Part shown: positions 37,031 to 49,786 of the stretch, in pieces
How the letters are laid out: every line of letters starts with the position of its first letter
How positions within the stretch are numbered: the first letter of the stretch is position 1
Assembly: GCF_000972845.2 (NCBI RefSeq)
Contig: NC_040027.1
Span: forward strand, 8,775,158-8,839,157
DNA: 64,000 bases
Direction of reading: 5' to 3'
From: Larimichthys crocea
Taxonomy: Eukaryota; Chordata; Actinopteri; Sciaenidae
Made by a program: the position numbers and the translations under genes
Notes under the pieces: generated by a model
What the model was told of the DNA's origin: nothing
The model's input: only the letters and a program-made list of their open reading frames with translations
The model's database searches: none

Positions 37031-37439
37031 CTTATCTTCATCGTTTCTTACTGCAAATGGAGATTGTATTAATACTTCACTCCATGGATATTTAATATTT
37101 TGCAGAATATGTGTACATACACAAATGATAACTAGCGTCTTAAATGTGATACATTGAACTATCCCAGATTAGATTGTGGATAGTAGATATTTGCTTCACC
37201 ACAAATGCATTAAGGGATCTTTATGTTCTGCATAAATGTAGTTTTCCATGCAGCACTTCTAATTCTTTGATAGTATTCTGTCACATCTCTCATCTGTCAC
37301 AGCTTCACATCAAAAAAAGAAAGGAAACATGCACCTGGCCTTCACCATCTACCCTCGTCATCGAAGGCTCGCAGGTAAGACGCCGATTTTTCATTTCGGG
37401 GCTGTGTCACCCATATCCCAGCATGCATTAGGACAGCAG

Positions 37440-37672
37440 GTACAAATTCACCCTGAGCAGGTCATTGGTCTATCACAAGGTGAACAACAGATAAAAAGAC
37501 ATTAACATTCACATTCACACATGGCGACAGTTCCAATTTTTTCCATCCACCTGACTTGAATTTTTTAAAGAACGGGCGTGCGGCTCAGAGTCGTGAGAAC
37601 AGAGACGTGGAATCCATTCTTCTTATTGTTAAGCAACGTCGCGCACCGCTGAGCCACCGCGCCGTCCTGCAA
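37440..37672 (-). repeat. Degenerate SINE-like repeat with tRNA-like head
   Basis: On the minus strand the head reads GACGGCGCGGTGGCTCAGCG, the usual GGCGGCRCGGTGG start of a common teleost tRNA-headed repeat. The other end contains GTGTGAATGTGAATGTTAATG and CACCTTGTGATAGACCAATGA, its 3' body. The middle is heavily diverged. Confidence 0.6.
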
Positions 37673-39356
37673 TCATTACACACAGCAGAACAATAACAAC
37701 CTGCAAATGGTCTTGTGTCAACAAACAGCTGGTACACAGACCACGGGCCGAGGTCTCATCTCTCTGCGTGAGTGTGTGTAACCCGAGCGGCGGAGAGACG
37801 ACCGAGGCAGTTGCATTTACTCAGCGCCGAGACAGATAGTCATTAGGGGAGGTAAACATTCACTTAAGCCTGAGCGTGCTCATTGATGCCACTCAAGGGT
37901 CTTTGTGAGGAGTGATCAGGGAACAGAGTGAAGCTGAGGTTTTAATTAGCCTGAAAACCTGACAGCCTTTGTCAGTGCTTTGTCACAGCACTGTTGGCTT
38001 TACTCGCTTTCTCCTCGAGAGGTATGGGACGAGAAAAATAATGAGTGACACCTACACAGATCCTACATAAAATGCACGTTTCACTGTAGTCCATGCTGGT
38101 GTGTTGATGCTGGAAAACGGTGCTTGGATGGATACAACATCACATCATCTTCTTTGTTTGGATAAGTGGCACTAAGCGGCGCAGGACAATGGTTAACTGC
38201 GTCTATGTCTGTAGAAATTCTAAATAAATCGGTCAATTGTGGAAAAAATAAAGAATCATCCTCACTTCACGTTGTCCACGGCGCATATCTCAGCGGGGTC
38301 GGAGGCATACATAATGTAGTGATTAAAAGAGCCAACAGCCTGACAACGCTTTAATCAGAACCCACATTACTTATTGCTCATTTGGGTCACCAAACTCGCC
38401 ATTAATCAACGTAAGAAACTGCTGAGCATCTCGTCCATGTGTCCTGCTGTATCATCATTACACTCTTCTTCTTTCTTTTCCTTTTATCTGTGCAGTTATA
38501 CAAGCAGGATCGTGCGAGTATTCAAGGTTTCCTTTTGTCCGGGTACAATAAATACCCTGTTTCTAATTAACTGCCTAGTTCGCTGTGAGGTCTTGGTGTT
38601 GTTCTCGAGCTGTTTGAGACACATCACTGTATTGTGCACAGTCAATAGGAGATAGATCAGCGCTGCAAGGCTGTTCCAGGCTTTACAGTAGCTGTTTGCT
38701 GCAGCTTCATTTCATGTTATTCATGCTTCTTTTTTAAAAATTGTGATTGATGATTTTAAAGGTCAAATTTAAAATTAACTAAAAACTGTTTCAACGTCTT
38801 CTCTCTCTCCTGGTAGGTGTACTCAACGCCCTGCGCGCTGCGTGCATGCATGTACTCTCGAGTTGTCATTATTTCTAAGGAAATGTGTGAAAATTCTACA
38901 GATTAAGTTGTGAAGAGAAAGTTCTGCTGTATGAACACAAATATCTGCAGATTCCATCCTCACCTGCCATCAGCTCAGAGAGAAAACAGAAGTCAGATGA
39001 CACCCTGCAGACACATCGTGCAGCATATAAATATGTGCGACTGTGTTCGAGCTTGTTTCCTGATGTAAACTGATGCATATATGTGTGACCCATTATGACC
39101 TCTTTAGTTATTGTCCTTAAGCCTATGAACATGTGCATCATGTATGCTCTTTTTTCTGTCAACTCCTGGGAATGAAAAATGAACGGCCTTGGACTTTCTG
39201 ACTCAGGCACCATTTTTGTAGATCTTGTTCTTTCATGACATCCTTGTGGAAAAAAATAGTCTACAATGGTGGTGCAGTGTACTAAGCTGGGAATCATCAT
39301 ATCAGTTGTAACCAGTTTGACATCTTGGAAGTGCACTGCAGCACGTGAACAGTTTT

Positions 39357-39475
39357 TTAAAGGTCCAGTGTGTAAGAATCAATGGGGCTCTATGTACAGA
39401 ATATGGAAATGGGAATCATTATGTTTTTGTCACCTTAAAATGAGCTAGAATGGACAAACTACACACCGGCTCAAG
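39357..39475 (+). repeat. Dispersed teleost repeat fragment
   Basis: TTTAAAGGTCCAGTGTGTAA, then ATCAATGGGGCTCTATGTAC and CACCTTAAAATGAGC, are typical of a very common fish repeat. Its interior is also seen at 28383-28490. Confidence 0.65.
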
Positions 39476-41248
39476 CCACTGTAATTCTTCCGTCGTTGAC
39501 CCTTGGTCAAATGGTTTGTTCTGTGCAGTTTCTGTAACTGGGGATGTGAATAGTGGGTCAGCTAAAACCCAAACCTTCTTATATCACAGCTGTAAGACAA
39601 ACGAGAAGCTGCAAAACAGTTCAACTGGTATCAAGGATCTTTAGTAGGAGGATGTGGGCTTGTGCATAATCAAAGCAGGTCGATGACACATCTCCCTTGC
39701 TCTTGTTTTGGTATAAACGGCTGCTCGAGCAGCTCGCAGACTGGGTGACCCATCCTTAGCAGCTCAAGCGGCCCATCGTCTGGCAGCCCTTCTGGCATTT
39801 GCCCAATTTCCAGATGGCCAGTTGTTCACTGCTTCGACAAAATGCCAAATATATTTTTAGAGGTATAACGACAATGTGCAACTTTTTTTTCTTTCAATTC
39901 AGGATGTGTGACATTCCTGTACTGCTGAGAGGCCACATTCACGGGACTTAAGCACGTCGTTGGACTCTTGGATAAGAGCCCTTAATAAAACTACCGCAGG
40001 TTTACATCCACTGAAGTTAGAAGCCAAGAGGAACACTACATGTCTAAACGCAAGAACAATAAATACTTAAAAACAAGGTAGGAGGTAACAAGTCCACAAT
40101 CAAACGTGTCAGATGAGTTCAGAAAATGACATGACTGACTTTGAAACACTCTGAGCTGAGATGAATTCATCTCTATCTCTCTGCTCAGGGTGGCCTCAGC
40201 GTGTCATCGAGCCACCCTTTAAGGACCGCCCACTAAATCCTGGACTAAAAAGTCTTTTCACGTGTTTTCAGCAACTATTTTCCAACATATTTAATGTATT
40301 TGGAAAGAAATTCAAGACTTTAATAAATTAGAGGGCAAAGATTACTTAGTTAGAATATATATTCCTCACTCTGTTGCAGCAGTATGTACAGCAAAAGAGC
40401 AGTATTGTTTTTTTTCTTTCTTCACTGTGTTTCCATACTTGAGCCCTGGCTGCCATAAAGCTCTCTAGTGTTTCGCTTCTCTGTCCTCTCTTCATGAATA
40501 TCTTCAGCAGCTTGTCAGGTTGTACATCTGGCTTGCTAGTGAGATCTGGACTGCAGGGGATGTTGGTAATACAGAAATTCTGCATTTATCTGAAAGGAAA
40601 AAAAATAAAGTAGAAGAGTGCACTCAGCGGAGTGCAGATCTCTGCCAGGAAGCAGATGGCGAAGCACCTACTGCAATGCCACCACGACTGTCACAAAGAC
40701 TTGCAAAATGTTCAATAGTTATATATGGAGTAAGTTTTCTTTTTGAGACTATGCAAAAACACTTTAAGATGAATGCAACAGTGTCCTGAGTTCACCTAAC
40801 CGAATAAATCCAGTCCTTGTAAACACTGTAATCTGTTGTAACACACCACATATAAAATAATTATTAAAATAACCCTCCGTACCATCTCCTCCCCTCCCAG
40901 CTCCCTTCCACTCACTGCTGTCAGATCAATGTGACGCGTAACAGTGAGGGATTTGTCGAACATGTGTTGATAGGTTGTACAAAGTTCAGTGATGGAGAAA
41001 AAAAAGAAAGACTTGAAGGACAAGGTGGTTTATGGGAAGAGAGTGAAGCATCAAAGAGAGAGTGAGAGATGAAGGACAGCGGCATGTGTCGGGTAGTGGC
41101 ATGTATCTTTAACAGCGGTTTGTAGTCTGTAAAACCAAAGAGGAACGCTCCCTCTGTGGTGTGTTCCCATCAAATGAGAAGCCTGGCGTTACTCATGGGA
41201 TTACCTGTGTAACTTTCACAAGTAATACAAGTAATTATTCAGCTTTTT

Positions 41249-41560
41249 TTCAATAAATGGATCAAAAGGATACTGAAATAACTGCATCATGATGCTAACT
41301 GTTAAAAATACTTTTAAAATCCTTGTTTCTGCATTGATCAGGCCTCTGCCAACTTGATTTATAGCTGAGTAGAGCTGGAATCAAATTACAGACACATATT
41401 TTCAGAACCTGACCAGGTAGTCCAACATTTATTCTTCTTTTTGTCTGGTCTCTGTATAAATATGAAGCAGTATCATAGAGCTCTGGGTGCCCACAGACAG
41501 CTACAGGCCGAGGTCAGCACCTTCCTTGCTCACTGCTGCAGACAGGTTGAGAAGCGACAG
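41249..41560 (+). repeat. Diverged copy of a dispersed repeat (pair with 58012-58345)
   Basis: The blocks AATGGATCAAAAGGATACTG, TTTTGTCTGGTCT and GAGGTCAGCACC followed by CTGCTGCAGACAGGTTGAG recur in the same order at 58012-58345 with scattered mismatches. The family is unknown. Confidence 0.5.
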
Positions 41561-43299
41561 TGAAGATAAATCCACTGTTTTAATCCCAAAAGTTTTAGAA
41601 AAGAAAAGAATGAGCTGAATCCAGGGTGACTGCAGGTCTGTACGTCCTCAAGAAGCTTCAGCTCCGGGTCTCTCATCCAAAACTCCGCGGCACTCGACAG
41701 CTGTTGGTGAACAGCAGCTCCGTCCTTCCACTCTGACTGCTCCTCCAAACACTCTGCAAAGCCCTGCGACACAAACTCAATTCAGAAAGCAAGTCTTCTG
41801 AAGGTTGTTTGTCAGGTCTGCCCACAAGACAAAACAGTTTTTACAACCTGGTGTCAAGATCCAGTTATTTCAGCATCGTTTTCATCCATTTGTCGCCATT
41901 ATATCGCAGCAAAATCTGAACGGTTAAGGTTGGATATTTGCTTGAGTGACATAAATGAAATCGACAAATTTGCCGTTATTCTCTCTTTGAATCGATGTTG
42001 TATACGATGTAGTCACGTGAAAATGTATTCACTTTCTCGGTGAACCAACTGTTCCAGTTAGGATGGCAGCGAAGACAGAAACGGGAGGATTTGTCCGCTT
42101 GTGTTGCATCTAGTTCAATGTAAAAGCTTCAGACCAAACTTCTCTGTGGATGTTTTTGAGACGAAAATTAAAAAGGTCCAGCTGTGTCCAACAGACGACT
42201 GTAGGTGGGCTTGTTTACTAGGTTGTCAATCACTGCAGCCACAAGAAGTCCTTGAGCCTTCGCATCATACGAGCGCACAAACAAATACGAGGCTGATAGT
42301 TCCAATAGTTTGTACACTTAGCTGTGGACGGACACATGACCAAATGCATGATCCCCTCCAGGATTCTGCCTGCGTAGATAATACTTTAGTTATTTAGTAA
42401 AGCATGTAGCATTAAACATGTTTGGACTATCTGAAATATCATCAATCACTTTAAATTATTAGTTTTTCTTTTGCAACCTTCTTTAATTTCTCTCTAACTC
42501 GTAATATCTAGAGTATTATATTATCCATCGTTGTCTTTTTTAAACATAATCATATTTCTTCCAGAGTCCTGAAGCTTTTGTAGGTGCTAAAGAGTATTTT
42601 TCCACCTACTGTATGTGAATCTGAAACAGTCCATGTGTTATGAATAAAACATAATAATCAATAAATCATTATGTTTTCCTAAATTCGGTGAAGCCTTCAG
42701 GAAAACTTGACATTTCCCACCAAGAGAAGTCTCATGCGATCATTCAACAAGCTTAAAACACAGTTACAGAATCAAATCAAATAGTTTAATATTAATCATG
42801 AAGACTTTGACTTGTGCTGTGCTTTGAGGGAACTCCAATCTGCGCCCTGCTGGAGAATCAGCACATATGGATTTAAAAAAAAAAAGAAAAACTGGAAAAA
42901 GGTTGTAAAATCTGAAGCGCTGCTCACCTGAAATCAAACAATCATTCGTCCCCGACTGATTGTAATTGGCTGAGCTGTTTGCCTCCACTTGTAAAAAAAA
43001 AAAAAAAAAAGACGCTCGCCACATGGGAGACACAAAAGTAAACCACGTCCCTCTGGAGAGAGAGAAAAAAATAAGACTGTTCCAGAAACTCCAGCAGGAC
43101 GTTTTGTTCATGTCAGGAAGCAGAAAGACTAACATCAGGTTTTCATGTTAGCATGGCTAGTGAATCAGAGCTAACATTTGCATTAACAATAACTAGGTCA
43201 GTGCTGATGGTGTTGTCTGTTCAAAGCTCAAAGCTCGAACTATACGCACCTTCACTGTTAGAGAATCGTGTGATTTTATTAAAACACTGAAACAGCAGC

Positions 43300-43339
43300 T
43301 GCATACCCATATATATATATATATATATATGGGTATGCA
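43300..43339. repeat. Perfect 40-bp palindrome around (AT)11
   Basis: TGCATACCC, then 22 bases of AT, then GGGTATGCA. The whole 40 bases equal their own reverse complement, so a cruciform is possible. Confidence 0.97.
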
Positions 43340-46248
43340 ATATATAACCATGGCACTCACTTGTCAATCAAGGGTATATATTTTAAAAAGGTGAGAAGAT
43401 CACAGCCAAGTCAATAACTTATTATTACTATTATGAAAGTACTTTTTATTTATAATTCTGAGTTGACTGTCAAACCGACTTTGCTTTGGCTTTAATTTTT
43501 ATTTATTTTATTATTGTTTATTGTATGTAGCTCTCCAGAGTTGGACTGAAAATAAATATTGTTGCCATGATGTGGAATTATATCTTTCTTTGTTTAAATT
43601 CACTGTGCAAATAATTGTAATGTAGAACTAAACTATAATGCAACTTCAACATGAACCTGAACATGAGAACATTTCCTCTGTCCGTACCTCCTGAAATCAT
43701 AATTGACTCCATTATTAAGCCAATTAATTTCTTCCTATGAAGAAACAAACGTCTGTTTACACACCAGTCTTCACTCATGGTTACCCACAGGAGGTGTTAC
43801 ATCTGTTGATGAATACGTATAATATTCATGTGTAATATGGGCAGCATTACTTACAAACAAAGACTTTATACATGAGCTCGGTGCTCAGGGAGTAAACATG
43901 TTAAATATTAACCCTATAAACTTTTTAAAGTATGAAACAATACTCGTGTGTCTTCCTCTTGGTGCTTATTATGCACATCATGTCTTAGTTTTAGCACGAC
44001 GTTCACTCTCACACATTCTCTACATATTTTATATGTGCATACGCTGCCTGCAGCCGCTGCATGTCCATACTGCTAAAACTGTACATACCTCAGCATATAT
44101 TATTGTTTTTTTTATTTCACATTGTGTTAATACTGTATTTATCTTACCATATACTTATTTAACTATATATTACGGCTATATATCAGTACTGTCCGTGCAC
44201 ACTTTGCAATGACAATCAAGTTCTGAATGTAATAAAATCTAATAGCTCATGTATGTTCTTCACATTTGTCAGTTTATTCATATGCTGTGTTGTGACATAC
44301 GCTTACCATAGAATTACCATCACCTATTCATGCAAATAGAATATATTTGAAGAGATGGAGAGAGAGGGAGAATCATGTGTCAGTCTGTCCACAGAGGGAG
44401 AAGCTGCTCATACGTCTCCTCATACAGCCTCCCCAGATTCTCAGCCTCTCCCTGTTGTTGCCTCTCTTATTAAATGATTCTGACATTCATATATTCAGTC
44501 AAGAATCCAGCGACAGAGTGTGTGTTTACGCGTGCACGTGCATGCCCGTGTGTGTGATTTTGAGAAGGAGCTCGCGTGAAATCATTCCTCCCCACTGTTA
44601 AAGGCTGCTAGACTTTTTCACCTCATCAGGGAGTTGAGTTCATTTGCAGGAGCAAAATTGTTGTTTGCAAATGTGGCCACTCCAGTTGAAAAACCATTAA
44701 CTCCAGAGATTGAAATATATACTGCGTTGCATAGTAAAGAGTAACATTATTTCATTTTTATTGAGGGGGAAAACAGTGGGCTAACAAGCAGATGGCAAAC
44801 TCCAGCACGTCTGGCTTTCAAGATGTTGTGCTTATAGCAATTATACTCCATTCTTGATTTCTTGTCAGTGATTCGGAATATAACAGTGAGGCAGGTATCG
44901 GCACAATCATCCAAATTGGTGAAATGATGTTGCCTCGCTCTAACAATGTGCATAGAGACGGTGTAAGGTGCTGAGAATACAGAGTTCTGTGCAGAACATG
45001 GGAACTGAACTAAATAAATATCAGACGGCAGCACCTCGACAGAATGAGTCAGCAAACACGTCTTACATAAAACTTCATTCAGAGTCAAAGTGTGCGTCTG
45101 AGAACTGATGCCACTCGACGGGGATGTAGAAAAGTCCGAGGTACGTTCTCAACAGAATCTTTATCCTGTCGTCAGATGCAGCACTGACTCATCAGGCTTT
45201 CTTATGCAATCTGTCGGATTCTTAATGCTGCTGTGTCGAAGCGTTGTGTTTGATCTTTAAAGCGAGACGCGGCTCCTCCACCTCTAACAGGTGTTCTGGG
45301 TGTGAAGGTAAAGAAAGACAGAGAAGTGATCACAGTCAGTCCTGAAACGCTGAAAAATCAAGTTAACCACAAACGACTTCACTGATTCCCCGTCCACGTT
45401 CGCTTGATTGAACGCTGATTTGTTACCGTTTATCGTTTATCGGCTGCATTGTCCCATTAATGTGTTGTATAAAAGTAAATAAACGTAAAAAAAGACAGAC
45501 CTATCCCTCTAATACAATAATTCACTTTTTTTTAAGCTTAGCAACCAGTTTCATTTTTGTCCAGCCGTGCTGAATGTAGTTAAGGGTCTCATAAAACATG
45601 GTAAGAAAGCTTATCTGACGAAGCAGATTGCTTCGCTGGCACTAGCCATTGTATAAACCTTGTTAGCATTATGTTTCCCTCCCTCTTCTGTTTTTTTACC
45701 TTTTTCAGAGTTATTCCCCCCTGATGCTGGTCTGCATTCACAGAGGAGGAGGGGGAGGAGGGGGATGCAAGGACGATTCATTCCCTCCGGGGAAAGCAAA
45801 GCAAACAATTCACCAGTGATAGAGAGACTTTTCCAGAAAAAAAAACGCTCAGTGTTAGTAGGACATTGTCTGGGTTTATAGAGAACATAGGTCAGGGATA
45901 GAAAGTGCCCAGCCTCTGCCTGTGGCGGCTGGCTGCTGATAAATGACCTCGGCCAACAGCCTCCAGTCTTGTGCAGTGTCCAGCTGAAATACCCAGGAGC
46001 TCTGCTCCGGTCCACACGTATTGTACACAAGCCTGACTGGATTGCTGTTGCTCACCCATTGTGAGTGTAACTGCTGTCAGTGTATGCAAATAAATGACTT
46101 AGGACGATCCGTCTCTTTGCACTCCTGTGCCAGTCGAGACGACGTGCACCATAAGAATGACAGCTCTTTTTTAGCAGACTCTCTTGGTAGTACGAGTGGA
46201 AACAGAAGACTTATTTGCTTTAACTATTACCATAATAATCATTTAAAG

Positions 46249-46620
46249 CAGGGGGTAATAATAATAATAATCATTTCAACCAGGGGTACACGGCCCCTAG
46301 GGGGTCTGCAGAGGTACTGCAGGGGGTCCGCCACTTTTTTGTCATAATAATTGACAATTTTCACCAAAGTAATGTTGAATGTGAGAAACTACAAAGACAG
46401 AGGCATTTGCACTCCAATTGGATGGATGACTGGACATGTCCAAAGACGCAGCTCTTGCCATTTATTAACCAATAATAATGATCATAAAAACATATAGTTA
46501 TTCAATATAATAACCCAGTATATAAATAGGTTAATAAGTTGAAGTGAAAGTTGGTTAGAAGTAAAGTAAATAAAAGTTATTATAGGCCCTGATTTAAAGA
46601 ATAATGACAGCATCTGTGTT
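46249..46620. mobile_element. Truncated relative of the 21750-22350 hAT-like element
   Basis: It starts CAGGGGGTAATAATAATAAT and soon has TTTCAACCAGGGGT, matching the left end of the other copy (CTTCAACCAGGGGT). Farther in, CCAGTATATAAATAGGTTAA (46515) matches CCAGTATATAAATAGGTGAA at 22197. No right terminal repeat is found. Confidence 0.65.
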
Positions 46621-47204
46621 TAAATGTGTTCCTCTCATTATGCATCGTCAGCCAACGAGGATGAAATTTTAAGGCTGGATTTAAGAGATATATATTTAAA
46701 CTAAATGAATGAACTCCACTTACTCCACCCGAACAGCAACCCCTGCTGTAGTTACTTGTCTGTGCAAAGCAACAACATTACTCAAACCATGTCATTACTA
46801 TGCAATGAACATCATTGCAGTAGCTTTTGCCTCTTTTGCCCAAATTCGATATAAATATTGTGACAATTTCAATTTACTTCTTGAATGAACATGCTTTCTT
46901 TTCTTATTTCCAAAGTGGTGTTGATCACTTCTTCACGGCGCCAGGCTCTGAGGAAAGCGATCCGGTCTACAACAACAACAATACCATTTTGGAAAAGCTG
47001 GAGGTCTGTTGTCTGTTTCCGCTTTAATATCAGAAGGTTTCAAATGCAAAAGTTCCTACAGCATAAACAAAGAAAGCCCAACGATCGTGCTGCGGGTGCT
47101 GAAAGTGAAATATTTACTTCATCATTTATTCCCGACGGTTTCACTTCTCGTTCTGCTTCACACCATCCATGCTTGATCCATATTGTAAAACTTTTAGCCA
47201 CTGA

Positions 47205-47440
47205 ACTAGAGCTGCAACTAACACTTATTTTGACATTCATCTGCCAATTATTGATGCAGTTTATCAGAAAATAGTGAAAATGCCAATCATAATCTCCCAT
47301 GGTGCTTCTTTTGTCAATCCCAAAAAAAGAGATTTGCCTGAAGCAGCTAGAGACGGTGAAGAGTGTTTTGCTTGTTAATTGAGTTAAATGAATAATAAAG
47401 TGTTGTCAATAAATGTAATTAACCAATCCTTTAAACGCTG
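47205..47440 (+). repeat. Dispersed repeat beginning GAGCTGCAACTAAC
   Basis: GAGCTGCAACTAACACTTATTT, then CATCTGCCAATTATTGATG and AAAATAGTGAAAATG, resemble the widespread vertebrate repeat that starts GGGCTGCAACTAACGATTATTT and ends in AATCGATTA-rich sequence. Diverged. Confidence 0.6.
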
Positions 47441-47577
47441 CAATTAACACATTTAGCGGTGACTCATTATGATTAACACACAGGAAATAATCACCGTGAG
47501 TCTGTCCGTGCCCTGCAAAGCATCGCCGCCTCTTTCAGCGTACGCTTTCGGTTTTACTGCCCCGCATCTTGTAATGT

Positions 47578-47760
47578 TTTGGTTTGAAAAATAGTGAAAA
47601 TGCTAATCATAACCTCCTGACTCGCCTTGTTTTGTCTGTTCAAAAACTCAAAGAGATTTAATTTGAACTCACTCAAGCAGAGAATTTGGAGGAATTGGAG
47701 TATTTCAAATGATTTCAGCGAATAATAAACTGTCAGAATTGTGATTAACAAATAACCTTC
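47578..47760 (+). repeat. Second partial copy of the GCTGCAACTAAC-type repeat
   Basis: TTGAAAAATAGTGAAAATGC, then TTGTTTTGTCTGTTC and AAACTCAAAGAGATTTAATTT, correspond to the same body as 47281-47440. A flanking GCCTCTTTCAGCGT block (about 47528 and 47822) is also duplicated around it. Confidence 0.55.
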
Positions 47761-47959
47761 TATGATTGCTGCGGGGTCAGTCATTACAAAGGACCTGCAG
47801 GAGGACATCACCAACCCGTGTAGCCTCTTTCAGCGTGTTGTTTTGTTTCCAAAGCCCACATCCTGTGATGTTTCAGTTCAGTCTTACAGCTTTCATTGTC
47901 CTCATTTCCAGCTGCAGCAGGCAGTTGCTGAAAGTGAAAAAAGGCCGCCTGGCACCAAA

Positions 47960-48110
47960 TTGCACAAACAGCCAAAACTAGCTGGTGGAGAATATGGCAG
48001 CTAAAAGACCCAGATATTTTTCCTCAGGAGTTGGTGGAGACAGAGCTAAAAAGAGCGTGACTTATATTCTTCAAAAGCACAACTCCAGGTAACTGTTAAT
48101 ATTGCTCCAC
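47960..48110 (+). repeat. Dispersed teleost repeat fragment
   Basis: AAAACTAGCTGGTGGAGAAT, then GCAGCTAAAAGACCCAGATAT and TCCTCAGGAGTTGGTGGAGAC followed by AGAGCTAAAA, match a common fish repeat with the order AACTAGCTGGTG, CAGCTAAAGAGCCAGATAT, CTCAGGAGTTGGTG. Confidence 0.65.
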
Positions 48111-49365
48111 ATGTGCTCGGTGTGTCATGACGAGCAGCAGTCCATGTGATCACATGTCAAGGTTTTACTATTCCTATAAGTACCATAATGCAAATAAATA
48201 AGAAGCACTAAATTATTTAGAATTGAAATCTTTTTCTTGGTTGTTACTTTTCCCTTTTAATTTAGCAGCATCAAGTTTTGCCCCACTTGGTAGCCACCAA
48301 AATAAATGCCAAAGAGGGAACGTTTGTCTCAGGGTTTTATTACATGTTACCAAAAATACATATTGTGCTATTATTTGGCAGACTGCGCTTGCAGTATAAA
48401 GAAGGCATGGAGACAGCAGCAGCATTTTTTTTTCCACCTGCAGCAGGGCAATGATAGCATTGTGAGTGGAGAAAATCTCAGAGATAATGAGGTAAATATT
48501 GGACTTTTGAATACTTGCAGGAATTTTATGGTCATTGTTTGCTCACATTGGATCTGAAATGACCTCGTTATAGGTCGCCAGTGTTTTTTTTGCAGAAAGA
48601 GAAGCTGCTCCAGCTAATTCATTCTGTTTTAATGACATGCAAACTTCATTTTTGTGAGAGGATTTACAATTTTTTTTAGATGAACTAATAACTTATCTCT
48701 ATTACAGCAAATTTAACCGTCTCTTCTCCTCTTTTCTCACTTTAATTCCACATTTGAGTCACCCCAGATAAATGAAGTAATGAATTTAAAATTCCTGAGA
48801 CTATTACCTTTATTACCACAAATTGTGGGCATTGCTCAGTCATTTGCTGCAGGCTATGTGTGAGATAATACAGTGGCTGAGGTTGGGAATGTATCAGAAT
48901 CTTTACAGAATGGAGACATGAGCATTATTGAATTTTGTTCTCGAGCTTCTACATCTTAAAGCAGTGTAAATATTGCAAAAGCATCATCGCATCTTTTTGT
49001 GTCCTGCTCACAACTCGTCTCATAAAATGTTCATCATTTATAGATTTACTGTATGTATTCAGGCGTTCTCACATCGTGTGTTGCACACAAAGAGAAAATC
49101 CTCCTCGAGTGATAGTTAGGCACTGATTTTGATTGTGCTTCTCATATGGAACGACATAATATCATCATTTTATCAGAGACCATATGTCTCCGCAGTACTG
49201 AAATTACACAGAAGTGAGACTTTAAAGAGCAGACAACAGACTGCAGTGAGATTTAATGGAACGACTACAGATGGACAAATGGTTAGAGATAATGCAGCAG
49301 TGATAGAGACTGAACAGGTTAAATATAGTATATTCAGCGTGTGTGTGGCTGTTTGTATGACAGAC

Positions 49366-49388
49366 TGTGTGTGTGTGTGTGTGTGTGT
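49366..49388. repeat. (TG)n microsatellite
   Basis: About 11 perfect TG units. Confidence 0.95.
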
Positions 49389-49679
49389 TTGGCTGTGAGG
49401 CATGGCCAGATGCTGTTTTGGGACATGCTCTCGGGAGAATAAAAGGCTTGGCTCTCTAAGACCTCATCAGCTGCCATCAACACTGGGACAGTGGGGAGAA
49501 AACCAAATTACATGTGATCACAAACACTTACCGAATAAATGGAATGTTGTGATCTGAGGGTGTTGTTGGAAAATGACTGACACGGGGGCGGAGGGGCCGT
49601 TGGGGGACTGCAGGGACCCGGAGCTGTCAAAACTCACAGAACAAAGACATAAAAAAAAAGGAAAGGAAACTCATAAGAA

Positions 49680-49786
49680 GTGTGGAAAGCGTTTTGCCCA
49701 AAGACACGTCGGTGCACAGACGGTTGGAGCTGGAGTATTGAACTATTTGGATGACCTGCTTTACCGCCTGAGCCACAGCCGCTCCA
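49680..49786 (-). repeat. tRNA-headed SINE-like fragment
   Basis: On the minus strand it begins GGAGCGGCTGTGGCTCAGGC, then GGTAAAGCAGGTCATCC. This resembles a tRNA-like head, with box A (TGGCTCAGGCGG) intact and box B (AGTTCAATAC) degenerate. It continues into CCGACGTGTCTTTGGGCAAA, the same body as 55313-55345. Not a functional tRNA. Confidence 0.7.

Larger units (their letters stand above)
34240..46248. other. Upstream intergenic flank, left part
   Basis: No coding region is supported. The stretch holds repeat fragments at 36840, 37440, 39357 and 41249, a 23-base T run near 35629-35651, a long A run near 42992-43009, and the AT palindrome at 43300. The rest reads as unique AT-rich DNA. Open frames up to 146 codons (38896-39336, minus) resemble no family I know. 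Confidence 0.6.

Noticed and set aside
37610..37672. Possible tRNA gene on the minus strand
   Set aside because: It is the eroded head of a dispersed repeat without a cloverleaf-consistent second half.
38896..39336. 146-codon minus-strand open frame
   Set aside because: No recognisable domain, no convincing splice context, and not beyond chance for 64 kb.
45611..46030. 139-codon minus-strand open frame
   Set aside because: No family recognised. It includes a simple GAGGAGG-type tract and has no supporting exon structure.
49700..49786. Possible tRNA gene on the minus strand
   Set aside because: Box A is plausible but box B is degenerate, and the sequence runs into a SINE-like body, so it is a SINE head.
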